Shown here in pieces: positions 41,729-53,806 of a DNA stretch of 64,000 nucleotides; position 1 is the first letter of the stretch, and each line of letters begins with the position of its first letter. The position numbers were made by a program, and so were the translations under genes. Source of the DNA: Nephrocerus scutellatus (Eukaryota; Arthropoda; Insecta; Diptera; Pipunculidae); contig OX352761.1 in NCBI GenBank assembly GCA_947095585.1, forward strand, positions 84,125,919 to 84,189,918, given 5' to 3'. The notes beneath the pieces are model-generated. The model was not told the DNA's origin and ran no database searches. It saw only the letters and a list, made by a program, of their open reading frames with translations.

Positions 41729-43477
41729 TATACAATTCTGGGTGGCTTCGCCATTCTGGCCGGACAACACCCGAAGGAAGGTGTGTTGAGTTATTCGCTG
41801 AGTTTAATAACCTTACTCAGCTTGTAAATGACCCTACACGAATACCTGACATTGCAATCATTCCGCAAACACCCTTGACTTTTTCCTTACCTATCGTCCT
41901 AATAAATAATCCGTCAATGTATTATCGCCACTAGTTAGAGAAAAAAACTCCCAAAAAAACAGTATGGCAATACGAGAAAATCAACTGAGACGGCCTTAAC
42001 AACTTCTTTGGAAGAATTAACTGGTCGCTATTGTTTCATGATAGCAACGTGGATAACGCTATGCATTCACAAACATCATCCTTATTGGTATAAGAGTCTT
42101 TATCCCTTCCAGGAATAAGTCTCTTAAACCAAAGGAAGATAAATGGTATAACTCGAGCTGTAAAGAGGCTTCTATGATTAGAGAGGTATACTTTCGGTTT
42201 TACAAAGCAAACCCTACTGAGGAAAACCGAACAAATTTTGAACGAGCCAGGAATGATTGCAATGCCCTTCTTCAGCGATTCACAACCGCCTACGACCAAA
42301 AATTGAGGCAAAAAATACTACAATGTCCCAAAGGTAGTAAACATTTTTGGTCATTCGTGAAAAGAATCAAAAATACAGCCTCGTCGTCGATTGCAACGCT
42401 CACTTATAATGACATTCCAGTTATCAGCTATATAGACAAGGCCAATCTACTTGCTGCGCATTTCGCAGCTAGCTCCACGCTTTCATATTGTCCATTGCTG
42501 CCTCCTGAACCTCAGAATATTGAACACTCTATGGGAGAGATATTCATTCGTAATCGTGCAGTTGCTAGAGTTTTAAACGATCTCAACATTCACAAATCCA
42601 CTGGGCCAGATGGTATTTCCCCATTAGTTCTGAAGAGGTGTTCTTCCAAGCTGGCATTACCATTGCGTAAGCTTTTCCATCTATCCTATTCATCTGGACT
42701 CTTCCCAAGAAGTTGGAAAACAGCCTTTGTCCAGCCTATACCAAAGTCGTCTCCTTCTTCGTACCGACCCATAGCACTTACATCCATTCTTTCCAAGGTC
42801 ATGGAAACACTGATCAATTTCCAGCTTAACAAATATCTTGAAACCAACCAAATCTTTAGTGACCGGCAGTATGGATTTCGTGGGCAACGTCCTACTGGTG
42901 ATTTTATGGTATATCTCACCGAACCGGTCTTTGCATCAATTTGGATAAAGCAAAGCTGTTGCACTTGATATTTCTAAGGCATTTGACAGAGTTTTGTATC
43001 AAGCTATTTTGTATAAAATGCGTGCTTATGGAGTCGATGAAAAACTGCTTCATTGGATTAGAAGCTCTCTTTTGGACCGCTCAATTCAACTTGCTTTGGA
43101 CGGTTTCAAGTCTAAAGTTGATTACCTTAATGCTGTCGTTCCTCAGGCTCTGTTTTGTCCCCGACTCTCTTTCTCATTTTTGTTAATGATCTCTTATCTG
43201 TACTTCTAATCCAATTCACTCTTTCGCCAACTACAGCACTCTCAGCTTCTCATATAAGTTTGAGCAACGTCCCTCCACTTCTCATGTGGAACTCAAAAAA
43301 CTACGTATGTTCACCACGTTAAATACTGACCTTGATAGCATAATACAATAGGGAGAAATCAATCAAGTAGAATTTAACAATTCCAAAACCCAATGCTGTC
43401 TCCTGTCGTCCAAGCAAATCCTAAATCCCATGCCATTATCCATGAATGGCACCTGCATCGAGGAAACTGAAAATCCC
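41727..43477 (+). pseudogene. E endonuclease end and RT N-terminal half, copy 2
   Basis: The endonuclease tail (HSGRTTPEG and LTQLVNDPTR words) is followed by a decayed stretch. An open RT part at 42174-42968 (264 residues) has SSIATLTYNDIPVISYIDKA (missing in copy 1), STGPDGISPLVLKR, YRPIALTSILSK and RQYGFRGQ. A frameshift then leads to KAFDRVLYQAILYKMRAYG (42994-43209). It is interrupted at 43478 by F. Confidence 0.85.
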
Positions 43478-43483
43478 GCGATT

Positions 43484-44711
43484 TTATTTTTGTTTTTTTT
43501 TTATAATGTACACACGCTAAAGGGGTTTGCACCCTTATAATGCTTAGCACAGCGTGGGCGTTAGGAAATTAGGGAGAGGAAAAGATGAGATGTCTATGCA
43601 CGCGTGTCTTAAACGACTGCAGATCATATAAATGCGGAAACACAGAATCAGGAAATTCATTCCACATAACTATCGTGCGGCTAAAGAAGGAATCTCTGAA
43701 TTGGTTAGTACGTCCGAAGATAGGCTTAATGGTGGACCCATGAGCTCGAGTTGAGGCACGGGTATTACGGATGGGTTGGAGAATGGGCGGGATGCATCTG
43801 GATATTTCTTTTGAACACCGCTTGTGGAAAACGCGATAAAACAGTGACAGGCAGGAAACATTCCTACGATGTTCGAGCGATTCGATTGTTTTCGCGATAT
43901 GTACGTCACCAAAAAGTTTTTAACGCGCGGTTCTGAACTCTGTCTAGTAGATGCAATGTAGTCTTGGGAGCAACTGCCCAGACATAGCAGTTGTATTCAA
44001 GTTTAGGGCGAATATACGCCTTGTAAATAGTAGCCAGATCTGAAGGAGTGAAGTACATCTTGCACCGTTTTAGGAAACCTAAGCATCTCGCAGCATTTTT
44101 CGCGATGGCAAATATGTGGCCATTCCAACGAAGCTTGTTGTTGACACACATACCGAGAATTGAGAGTTTTTCAGTTTCTTTGATGCAAGATCCATTCATG
44201 GATAAAGGTTAGGGGTTTAAATTACGCTTAGACGACAGCATTGGGTTTTAGAAGCGTTAAATTCAACTCTATTATGTAGTCCCCACCTTGTTATACTGTC
44301 AAGGTCAGAATTTAACGTGCTTAACATACGGTGTTGTTCAAGTTCCACTTGTGACGAAGAGGGGCGCGCAGAAAGCGAGAAGTCATATAAAAAGCTAAGA
44401 GTACTGTCGTCAGCAAAAGAATGGATTGGATTAGAGGTGGTGGATAGGAGATCATTAATGAAAATCAGAAAAAGTGTCGGAGATCACCAGAGCCTTGAGG
44501 AACACCGGCGTTTATACGGTGAACATTGGATTTAAATCCGTCCAATACGACCTGGATTGAACGGTCAGAAAGGTAGTTCCTAGTCCAATCGAGCAAGGTG
44601 TTATTAACTCCATAAGCATTCATTTTCGACAAAAGAGCTTGATGCCAGACTCTGTCAAATGCCTTGGAAATATCGAGTGCAACAACTTTACTTTCTCCAA
44701 ATTTGTGATTT
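43484..44711 (-). mobile_element. F insertion in E, copy 2
   Basis: Same insertion as 25497-26729, with TSD gcgatt at 43478-43483 and 44712-44717. On the minus strand the open pieces are 44740-44465 (KVVALDISKAFDRVWHQALL) and 44199-43906 (LGMCVNNKLRWNGHIFAIAK). A few private changes (one short gap near 44238) separate it from copy 1. Confidence 0.9.
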
Positions 44712-44717
44712 GCGATT

Positions 44718-45300
44718 CTCGGTATGTACGTTAACGACAAACTTCGTTGGAATAATCACATATTTACCGTCGCCAAAAATGCTGCGAAATGTTTAGGTTT
44801 TCTAGCCCGGTGTAAGAAATAGTTCACTCCCTCTGATCTGGCTACTATATACAAGGCTTTCATTCGCCTTAAACTTGAGTACAATTGCCAAATCTGGTCT
44901 GGTGCGTCTAAAACTACTTTGCATCAGCTAGATAGAATACAAAACCGTGTGATAAAACTTATCGGTGACAAGAATATAGCGTTCAATAGATTCACTTGAA
45001 CAGCGCAGGAACGTTTCCTGGTTGTCCCTGTTTTATTGCTTCTTCTACCAGCGGTGATCAAGAGAAATAGCAAGGTGTATGCCACCTCTCCTTGAATTCA
45101 ACCGCAATACTCGTGGCGCTCTAAATGCTCATCAGTTTACCCTCAAGCCATCTTCGGACGTACAGTTAAGTTCATGGATTTGTTCCTTAGCCGTACAATA
45201 CGTATGTGGAATGTTCTGCCAAGCTCTGTCTTCCCACATCAATATGATCCACAGACATTCAAGAGCTCCTCCTTTTCCTTAACGCCCACGCTGTGCAAAG
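44718..45300 (+). pseudogene. E RT C-terminal part, copy 2
   Basis: It continues LGMYVNDKLRWNNHIF to LDRIQNRVIKLIGD and MWNVLPSSVFPHQYDPQTFK. The last words are the true end of this family, better kept than in copy 1. Stops near 44820 and 44993 disable it. Confidence 0.85.
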
Positions 45301-45359
45301 CATATAGCCGAGCACTTAACTTTAAAAAAAAGAGAATTTTTCAATTTCAGTTTTTCAAG

Positions 45360-46671
45360 AATTTTTTTTACAAATGAAGGAGTTCAATGAAATATTTTAT
45401 GTTCTTTTTACTAACTTTTGTAATTGTGTTTTCCAAAGTTTTATCCAAAAAGTGATTCTAAACTAGATTTAATAGAGAGCAGCAGATCTTTCACTGTTCA
45501 CTCTCTACTAAATGGGAAAACTCGGCCCTACGAGAGATCGAAACTCAAGATGGAGTCCTAAAAGGCCCGCCAGAATCCTGAGTTCGAAGGGTTTCTATCA
45601 AGCAAAGAGGAATCTCTCCCTATCGAGGTTTTCAGGGTCTCGAGATGGAGTCCTATAACGCCGCCAGAGTCTCGACCAAGAAAGGGGATTTTAAACTACT
45701 CACTGGGGAATTTGGCTCACCTGATTCTAGCGCCGACTAACGTTTGTTGTCCTGTTGAATTTTTTTTTGAGATCCTTTTTAACCACACGACCTAAAGAAA
45801 TGAAATTTGGTGAGTGTCTAAGTCCCAAATAGCCTCTTTTATATTCCGCTTGTGACGTGTGTCGCATTTCGCATGTGGCGCGTGTGATGGTTGGAAATGC
45901 CGCCATTTTCTCGTTTATTGTCCTTTTTGACCACCTTTGGCACGACCTAGAAGGTTGAAATCGCGTTTGACGCGTGTCTCGGGTCATATGTGATGCATGG
46001 AAAACTTTGAAATAGGGCCGACCTCAAAAACAGATATTTTGGCGATTATTACAAAATAATAAAGGACTGTGTGGCGTGTCCTTTATTATTTGGTACATTT
46101 ACTTGTGTACTTTTTTAATTGTGTTTTTGTTTTACAAATAAAGGAATCCATTGAAATATTTTATGTTCTTTTTATTAACTTTTTACTTTTTTTTACATAG
46201 TAAAAGGAAGTATAGTAATCATGAAAATTTTCGAACTCGGGATTTTTGCAGATTTATCCATTTCCGTATCTCCTGAGTGATAAGTGAGAAAAAGTGAAAA
46301 AAAATCTGTTGGTTTGTGTCTGTGAAAATTTAGAAAAAACTAAAAAAAAATATATACTAAAGATTCCGGCTACGGGTCACTACGGTATTGGTTTTTACAG
46401 TATTTGTGAACCTCCCTCCACCACCGCCCCCTGCCCAAAACCCGTGGGCCACAAATGTGGGTGGGGCTTTTGGGAAATGCTTCCTTTAGGAGGTAGGGCT
46501 TTCAAAGTTATGATTTTTATTACAGAAAAATTGAATTTTCTAAATTTTTTAAAGGCTGTTTGGGGTTTAATTGATATCAAACGAAAGGTAATAAAAATAG
46601 CTTTCATTAAAAAAAATGGGGCTAATAAAGCCCCCTCGACGGTTAGAGTAAAAAGCAAACTTTTCCATAAA
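45360..46671 (+). repeat. Unclassified repeat block after E, copy 2
   Basis: Matches 27300-28600. R starts at 46071 and P ends in cttttccataaaagtaaaaa, after which Q begins directly. In copy 1, P is followed by unrelated DNA. Confidence 0.75.
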
Positions 46672-47583
46672 AGTAAAAAAAGGGGCGTGCTTAAAAGAGG
46701 GCAGGCCTAAGTATTGGTATTAAATGAAATGTGATAACTAGGTCTACGCAGGCATGCTATTTTTATGGGCGTGGGTGTGAAAGCGGAAGCTGGATCAATT
46801 TGTTTTGGTTTTGTGTAATATCATATAATTGAGTGGTATTTCATGATTGATTGTTTTTGGGAAACGTCCCCTTTAGGTGTGACGGGCATCCAAAGTTTCG
46901 AGTTTTTTCAGAAAAATGAATTTTTTTAAGTTCTTTGAAGGAGCTTTTATATAAATTACGTTTCAAATAATATCTACTATTAAGTACTTAAAAGTAATTC
47001 GCATCATATGTTTATATTATTGTATGAATTTGAATCAAAATTAAGTCACGCCCTTGAAAATGGCATAACTGTGTAGACCTAATTTTCACCATTCATTTAA
47101 TACCAATACTTAGGACCCGCCCACTTATGGAAAAGTCAGTGTTTTAACTCTACACCTGGCAAGGATGGTTCGATTTCTACCATTTTTTTAATACTTATTA
47201 GTATAACATTCCTCTTGTTAGTTAGTAACCACCAAAGCTCCTTCGAAAAACTTAGAAAGGGGCGTTTCCCAAACCAAGATGGTGATTTTCAAAATCTGCT
47301 CAATTTGGACTTTCATGGGGTGGGTGTCCGATATCGTAGTTTGCCATATAACACCTGTTTATGTTTGGGAGAAGCATAATTACATGAAATACCAACGCAA
47401 TACAAATTGATCCAACTTCTGTTAAAATTGGGATACGTCCATAAAAATGGTATGGCTGTGTAAAGCTAGTTTTTACCTTTCATTTGACATGCACCAACTT
47501 TTAAACACGCTTTTAGGTAAAACTCAGTTTTCTGGCTCTACTACTGGCAAGGATGGTTCGATTAGTCCCATTATTTTTCATTG
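46672..47583 (+). repeat. Repeat Q, copy 2 (truncated)
   Basis: Same as 38214-39120 including both inverted arms. It breaks at cattgatg where F sequence (minus) begins. There is no coding frame. Confidence 0.8.
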
Positions 47584-48355
47584 ATGATGCAATGTAGTCT
47601 TGGGAGCAACTGCCCAGACAATGCAGTTGTATTCAAGTTTAGGGCGAATATACTCCTTGTAAATAGTAGCCAGATCTGAAGGAGTGAAGTACATCTTGCA
47701 CCGTTTTAGGAAACATAAGCATGTCGCAGCATTTTTCGCGATGGCAAATATGTGGTCATTCCAACGAAGCTTGTTGTTGACACACATACCGAGAATTGAA
47801 AGTTTTTCAGTTTCTTTGATGCAAGATCCATTCATGGATAAAGGTTGGGGGTTTAAATTACGCTTAGACGACAGAAGACAGCATTGGGTTTTAGAAGCGT
47901 TAAATTCAACTCTATTATGTAGTCCCCACCTTGTTATATTGTCAAGGTCAGAATTTAGCGTGCTTAACATACGTTGTTGTTCAAGTTCCACTTGTGACGA
48001 AGAGGGGCGCGCAGAAAGCGAGAAGTCATATGAAAAGCTAAGAGTACTGTCGTCAGCAAAGGAATGGATTGGATAAGAGGTGGTGGATAGGAGATCATTT
48101 ATGAAAATCAGAAAAAGTGTCGGAGATAAAACAGAGCCTTGAGGAACACCGGCGTTTATGCGGTGAACATTCGATTTGAATCCGTCCAATACGACCTGGA
48201 TTGAACGGTCAGAAAGGTAGTTCCTAGTCCAATCGAGCAAGGTGTTATTAATTCCATAAGCATTCATTTTCGACAAAAGAGCTTGATGCCAGACTCTGTC
48301 AAATGCCGTGGAAATTATGAGTGCAACAACTTTACTTTCTCCAAATTTGTGATTT
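47584..48355 (-). pseudogene. F reverse transcriptase, copy 3 (best preserved core)
   Basis: The 268-residue minus frame (48384-47578) is open through KVVALIISTAFDRVW, AGVPQGSVLSPTLFLIFIND, SFADDSTLSFSY (the catalytic FADD box), FNASKTQCCLLSSK and KLEYNCIVWAVAPKTTLH. It lacks the 1-base loss of copies 1 and 2 at GVPQGS. One Asp of the palm motif has changed (ALDISKAFD to ALIISTAFD), so it is probably inactive. The 3' end is cut by Q at 47583. Confidence 0.85.
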
Positions 48356-48361
48356 GCGATT

Positions 48362-48700
48362 CTCGGTATGTGCGTTAACGACAAACTTCGTTGGAATAAT
48401 CACATATTTACCGTCGCCAAAAATGCTGCGAAATGTTTAGGTTTTCTAGCACGGTGTAAGAAATATTTCACTCCCTCTGATCTGGCTACTATATACAAGG
48501 CTTTCATTCGTCTAAAACTTGAGTACAATTGCCAAATCTGGTCTGGTGCGTCTAAAACTACTTTGCATCAGCTAGATAGAATACAAAACCGTGTGATAAA
48601 ACTTATCGGTGACAAGAATATAGCGAAATCAATAGATTCACTTGAACACCGCAGGAACGTTTCCTGGTTGTCCCTGTTTTATTGCTTCTTCTACCAGCGG
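48362..48700 (+). pseudogene. E RT C-terminal part, copy 3
   Basis: The frame 48368-48751 reads CVNDKLRWNNHIFTVAKNAA and onward to SLEHRRNVSWLSLFYCFFYQ without the stops of copies 1 and 2. It starts right after the gcgatt junction with F, so this is the same E/F insertion. The right side changes at about 48700 to a tacccgggttt repeat. Confidence 0.85.
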
Positions 48701-49234
48701 TTTTTACCCGGGTTTATATATATATCAATACATATAGATAGATATATTTAAAAATTCACAATATCACAATTCAATATATTTTGCTTTGGCAACTGTACCA
48801 TCAAAACTGTTTAAATTATTATTAAAAATAACATTCTTTCCATAAGAATAAATTATAAGTCATAGTAAAGTACAAAAATAAATAAATAATTATTTTGGTA
48901 TTTACCCGGGTTTTTATATATATAGATAGATATGTATAGATATAGATATATATAGATATAGATATATATAGATAGATATATTTAAAAAATTATAATATCA
49001 CAATTCAAAATATTTAGCTTTGGCAACAGTACAATCAAAATTGTTTAGATTATTAATAAAAATAACATTCTTTCCATAAGAAATAATTATAAATCATAGT
49101 AAAGTACAAAAATAAATTAAAAAAATCCATTGTTGCAGAAAAGATAATAAAATGAATAATTGAACTAATGGAGATAATATTAAAGAACATAGAGAACATT
49201 AAATTAAAATAACTTCCGGGCGCGGTGTCCAAAC
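48701..49234 (+). repeat. Two ~200-bp tandem units and TATA/GATA microsatellite
   Basis: tttacccgggttt starts units at about 48705 and 48901. Each contains a tatagata microsatellite and then aatatcacaattca, ctttggcaac, aataacattctttccataag and tcatagtaaagtacaaaaat. The rest to 49234 is AT-rich with no gene. It may be the 3' non-coding end of the hAT to the right. Confidence 0.7.
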
Positions 49235-51190
49235 CTAACTCGATTTATTGGAACTGACCGATTTTTTTTCCTTTTCTGATAATAACTCCTTTGCGGCCAT
49301 AATTGAGTCTATCGTATCGATTAACAGACGATTTCGGTTTTTCGTTTTTGTGTTATTTAGATCAGAAAAAATTCGTTCTGCTGCCGCTGAGCTATGAGGC
49401 AAACTCAGAAGACTCATCATGAAATTGGTTAATGTACCAAAAAGCAATTCTCCTATTGAATTTCTGATCAATCCAATTTTACCCCAAAACTCTCCGATGT
49501 CTGTTTTATTTAAATTTACTAGATGCGAAGATAACTCCTTATCTGTTTCATTTGCTAATAAATTAGGAAACATATTGAGCAATGAAACTACGGAGGAAGC
49601 AGGTGATGCAATTAAATATTCGGGATTGATTAATGATAAAAGTTTGAATGCCGGGTTGTTAAAATCAAATCTGCGTTTTATTTGTTGGGCAAGTTCCATA
49701 TAAAATTTCTTTACATTTCTTGCAACCTTCAAAAATTCCTGTTCATCGAGTGGATGAAGTGCTAAAAAGGACTGCATATCCCATGGTTGTTTCAGCCAAT
49801 GGCACGTGATTTTTTCATTTTCAAACTCAATGTCATTTACATTGTTAATATTTTGGAAGCAATTAGGGTTTATAAAATTGCTTAAGATGATTTTTAGATT
49901 TGTTTCCATTGTTTCATATGTAGTTTGTATACGAATTTTTCCGGATTGGAATTCTAAATTCTTTCTGTTGATAATTTTAAGGACATACCACAGAAATAAA
50001 AAATAGATTTTGTTTAATGGATTACCCAGGTCTTCAGCCAAACTTCTAGCAGTCCTTTGAACGCCTTTATCCTCCAAAGTGCAAGATATAAAGTTTAATT
50101 GCAAAGCATCCCATTGCTCGAGAATGCGATTTACGACCATTTCTAACGATAGCCTACTTGTTTGGGACAGGCCCAGAATTTTGTGCGGTTTCAGTCCAAA
50201 ATATTCTTGAAATTCCTTTAATTCATTGCAGCGTTTTGAACTATGTGCAAAAAAATTAAAAATATTTCGCGCTAGTTGCTCTGCGGAAAATGGTAGTTTC
50301 TGGCACGCGAAACTAGCGCATAAGTGTAACGAGTGACATATACAATTAATGAAAAACAGATCAGGAATTATTTCTTTAAATCGTAATTGAACTCCGGTAA
50401 GTTGACCAGACATTACTGCGGCGTTGTCTGATCCTAAGCCTATTATATTCTGTACCGGAATTTGCAATGCATTAAGATGGTTTACAATAGTGGTTAAAAT
50501 TGACATAGCGTCAGATTTAGTAAGACTCAAAAGTCCTAAAAATCTATCCTTTGCCAAACATATTTTTTATCAAAAACTCGAGATACCAACGCAAATGATT
50601 TCTCCGCACTTACATCTGTGGTTTCATCGATGATTATACTAAATTTTTGATTTTTAAGTACGTTGGCAACGTTTTGTCGTCCTTTTTTAGCCAAAACATC
50701 ATTAACAATATTATAGGCCTTCGTTCGGCCACATTTTATATTCTGCGCTATTTTAGAATCAGGGCAACATTTTTTCAATAAATTTGGAAGAAAATCCATT
50801 ATTGTAAAGGGCAAATGATGCATCAAGCAAAACATTATCAAAATTATTTCTGCTTCCTTAATTTGCTGTTCAAAAGCATCTTTAGCGGGGTTTGAGAACA
50901 GTTGGGAAATTGGTGTAATCTTACTTATAGAAAAAAATTTCTTACATCTTCATGCCGTAGAAGGTGTTATTTTATATTAGTAAGTCTGGTATCGCATACC
51001 TTACAGAATGAAAATTCGTTACGGCACTCGATCCACGGAAAATTTTCAATCCATATAGCACGAAAGGTTCTAATTCATTTAGCCTTCTTAACAACGACTT
51101 CTTTGTCGCTATCTGCACTTGATTCTGAAAGACTGACTGCTGCATCTATTGATTTTCCAACATCAATTTACGCCGGCCTACAAAATAATT
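49235..51190 (-). pseudogene. Decayed hAT transposase (second family)
   Basis: The main minus frame 50557-49235 (440 residues) contains GLGSDNAAVMSG (catalytic Asp region), CICHSLHLC (CxxH motif) and LPHSSAAAERIFSDLNNTKT, the C-terminal dimer region with the catalytic Glu. The upstream frame 50841-50536 has KFSIIIDETTDVSAEKS with the first catalytic Asp. A 1-2-base shift near 50565 separates them. Further upstream (51180-50930) a BED-like finger (FCKVCDTRL, H-x4-H) is crossed by stops. Gene order is complete but inactive. I could not find convincing terminal inverted repeats or a TSD. Confidence 0.85.
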
Positions 51191-51783
51191 AAAAAAAAAT
51201 CGATTTTTAACTAACTTTGAAAGAATTTGATCTGTGTTTACTTACATAGAGGACAAACTCGAAGTGAATGTAGACGGGCTTTAGGAAATAAAATAATAAA
51301 CATATTACTTGATACGAAAAATTTCAAGATTTATTTAACATAACCTAAACAATTAATTAAACTTACTATGGAGTTTTCGATTTTTCTTTGTCACTATTAT
51401 TTCCCAATCTAATCACAAACCTTAAATAATTGAAATAAAAGTAATAAATATTACAGCCAATTTATTGGGTGATACTTACTTATCCATGATAAAAATAGCA
51501 ACGCCGCCCGTTATTTGAAAAAAAGACAAATTAACTTCAAATCTATCCAGTTTGAAATGATTTATTTTGAAAGCTGTGCTGTCAGCAGTCAGCTGACGTT
51601 TCAAATTCGATAGTTGCGTTTACACTGGACCGTTTCGTGAAATTAGGTTTTCAGGATTTACACACAACAGTAATTGACAGTGTTGTAATCTGTTGATGAA
51701 TATCCAACAGCATAGTAAAATACATAGTTTAAAAAAAACCTCCATTGGCGAATAAAATGTATCCATTTAAGCTGTTTTCCTTT
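51191..51783. other. No gene seen
   Basis: AT-rich DNA upstream of the decayed hAT and left of repeat K. It may include the 5' end of the hAT, but I see no inverted match to 48700-49234. Near 51765 and again at 52612-52670 the word gtatccat or gtatccaa occurs, suggesting that K split one AT-rich locus. Confidence 0.4.
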
Positions 51784-52592
51784 TTTAAATTCTCTATATT
51801 AACTTCACTTGCCTGCCCGTGGGTCGGTGGTCGATCGTCGCTCGTCAGTCGTCTGTCGTGGAATCTTGCAATCAATTTTTAACCCACTTCCCATGGCCCG
51901 ATTTTATTGAAATTTTGCACACATGTGTATTTCTGGAGACACTTTCTATTAAATTTTGAGGCCCCTCGGGCTGCGGGGTCGGGGGGCTCCCATACCAAAA
52001 TTTTAAAAATTTTCTTCAAATTTTACACACATATGTATACCCAATAAACAATACGTTTTCGTTTGGTAGTGATCGGGTCCCGGGTTCGGCCGCAAGGCCC
52101 TTATACATTTTTTAAATATCTATACTGGCATCAGATATTCGTCGCCCCGTTTTGGTGGTAGAGAGAGAGAGAAATCTTAGCTCACGCACAAATGAAACGA
52201 GACATAAATGTTTTATGCTTAATTCAACTTACATTTTTATTACCAGAATTTTATTTTTATTGATGTCGTTTTTTGTTGTCGATATCAACCTACAGATAGA
52301 ACAACAAGTTTTCACAATATTCTGTCATTTCGCGTTTTCATAAATTAGTTCAGAGCAGTCAAATAGTTCTCAAGAAAAATGCTCGTGTTTCTTATTTGCT
52401 CAGAGTATGAGCGTGCTCTAAGTGCTCAGAATAAAATGATCTGAGCATTTTCAATTTTAACATCTGATGTCAAATGTCTGTTTCGATGATTTTCTCCTAC
52501 AATAAAAAAATGGCCCAGGATCGAGGGGCTCCCGTATCAATTTCTGGGATTAGAGAATTTAGATGAAAAATTTTAATTTTTATGAGTTGTTT
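51784..52592. mobile_element. Unclassified repeat K, copy 2
   Basis: Same as 29347-30232 with several short gaps (for example around 52145, where the ctgtgtgcggtgtg stretch is missing). The shared edges give the ends of the unit. No terminal inverted repeats and no coding capacity. Confidence 0.7.
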
Positions 52593-52675
52593 TTATTATT
52601 GTATCCAGTATCCATTTCTTAAACTTTTAAAATATTGTATCCAAATGGATACAATTGTATCCAAGTGGTAACCAT

Positions 52676-52960
52676 AGCCACCTCTCCTTGAATTCAACCG
52701 CAATACTCGTGGCGCTCTAAATGCTCATCAGTTTACCCTCAAGCCATCTTCGGACGTACAGTTAAGTTCATGGATTTGTTCTTCAGCAGTACAACACGTA
52801 TGTGGATTGCTCTGCCAAGCTCTGTCTTCCCACATCAATATGATCCACAGACATTCAAGAGCTCCTCCTTTTCCTTAACGCCCACGCTGTGCCAAGCATA
52901 TAGCCGAGCGTTATAAGGGTGCGAACCCCTTTAAGCGTATGCGAATTATAAAAAAGAAAT
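52676..52960 (+). pseudogene. C-terminus and 3' UTR of an E-type element, copy 4
   Basis: The plus strand reads FNRNTRGALNAHQFTLK, then MWIALPSSVFPHQYDPQTFK and LTPTLCQAYSRAL with a stop, followed by gggtgcgaacccctttaagc and an A-rich tail (cgaattataaaaaagaaa). This is the fullest E 3' end in the window and shows what copies 1 and 2 have lost. Confidence 0.8.
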
Positions 52961-53806
52961 AAGTAAAATTAACAATTTTACCTCTTCCCCTCCGTTTTTC
53001 TAAATTCTTAACTTTAAAAAAAAAGAGAATTTTTTAATTTCATTTTTTCAAGAATTTCATACTCCTTTTCTTTTTATTGACTTTGTAATCGTGTTTTTTT
53101 ACAAATGAAGGAATTCATTGAAATATTTTATGTTCTTTTTACTAACTTTTGTAATTGTGTTTTCCAAAGTTTTATCCAAAAAGTGATTCTAAACTAGATT
53201 TAATAGAGAGCAGCAGATTTTTCACTGTTCACTCTCTACTAAATGGGAAAACTCGGCCCAACGAAAGATCGAAACTCAAGATGGAGTCCTAAAAGGCCCG
53301 CCAGAATCCTGAGTTCGAAGGGTTTCTATCAAGCAAAGAGGAATCTCTCCCTATCGAGGTTTTCAGGGTCTCGAGATGGAGTCCTATAACGCCGCCAGAG
53401 TCTCGAGACCAAGAAAGGGGATTCTAAACTACCCACTGGGAAATTTGGCTCACCTGATTCTAGCGCCGACTAACGTTTGTTGTCCTGTTGAATTTTTTTT
53501 TGAGATCCTTTTTAATCACACGACCTAAAGAGATGAAATTTGGTGAGTGTCCCAAATAGCCTCTTTTATATTCCGCTTGTGACGTGTGTCGCATTTCGCA
53601 TGTGGTGCGTGTGATGGTTGGAAATGCCGCCATTTTCTCGTTTATTGTCCTTTTTGACCACCTTTCGCACGACCTAGAAGGTTGAAATCGCATTTGACGC
53701 GTGTCTCGGGTCAAATGTGATGCATGGAAAAAAGGAACAACTTTGAAATAGGGCCGACCTCAAAAACAGATATTTTGGCGATTAATACAAAATAATAAAG
53801 GACTGT
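52961..53806 (+). repeat. Unclassified repeat block after E, copy 3
   Basis: Same non-coding block as 27263-28001 and 45360-46070, leading into the tandem satellite. The minus frame 53460-53714 is the recurring shadow. Confidence 0.7.

Larger units (their letters stand above)
41721..46668 (+). repeat. Second copy of the E/F composite and its downstream block
   Basis: Matches 23715-28600 with small gaps at an offset of about 18.0 kb. It includes the F insertion at the same base, the same TSD, the same frameshift in F and the repeat block after E. Both copies therefore descend from one E+F+block arrangement. Differences of note: 41950-42030 lacks about 60 bp, 42380-42420 has about 36 bp more of E, and the E end at 45217-45340 keeps more of the normal C-terminus. 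Confidence 0.9.

Noticed and set aside
41180..41754. Several 60-113-residue frames in and after the MITE
   Set aside because: They cross the MITE boundary or run antisense to gag, and none has a domain.
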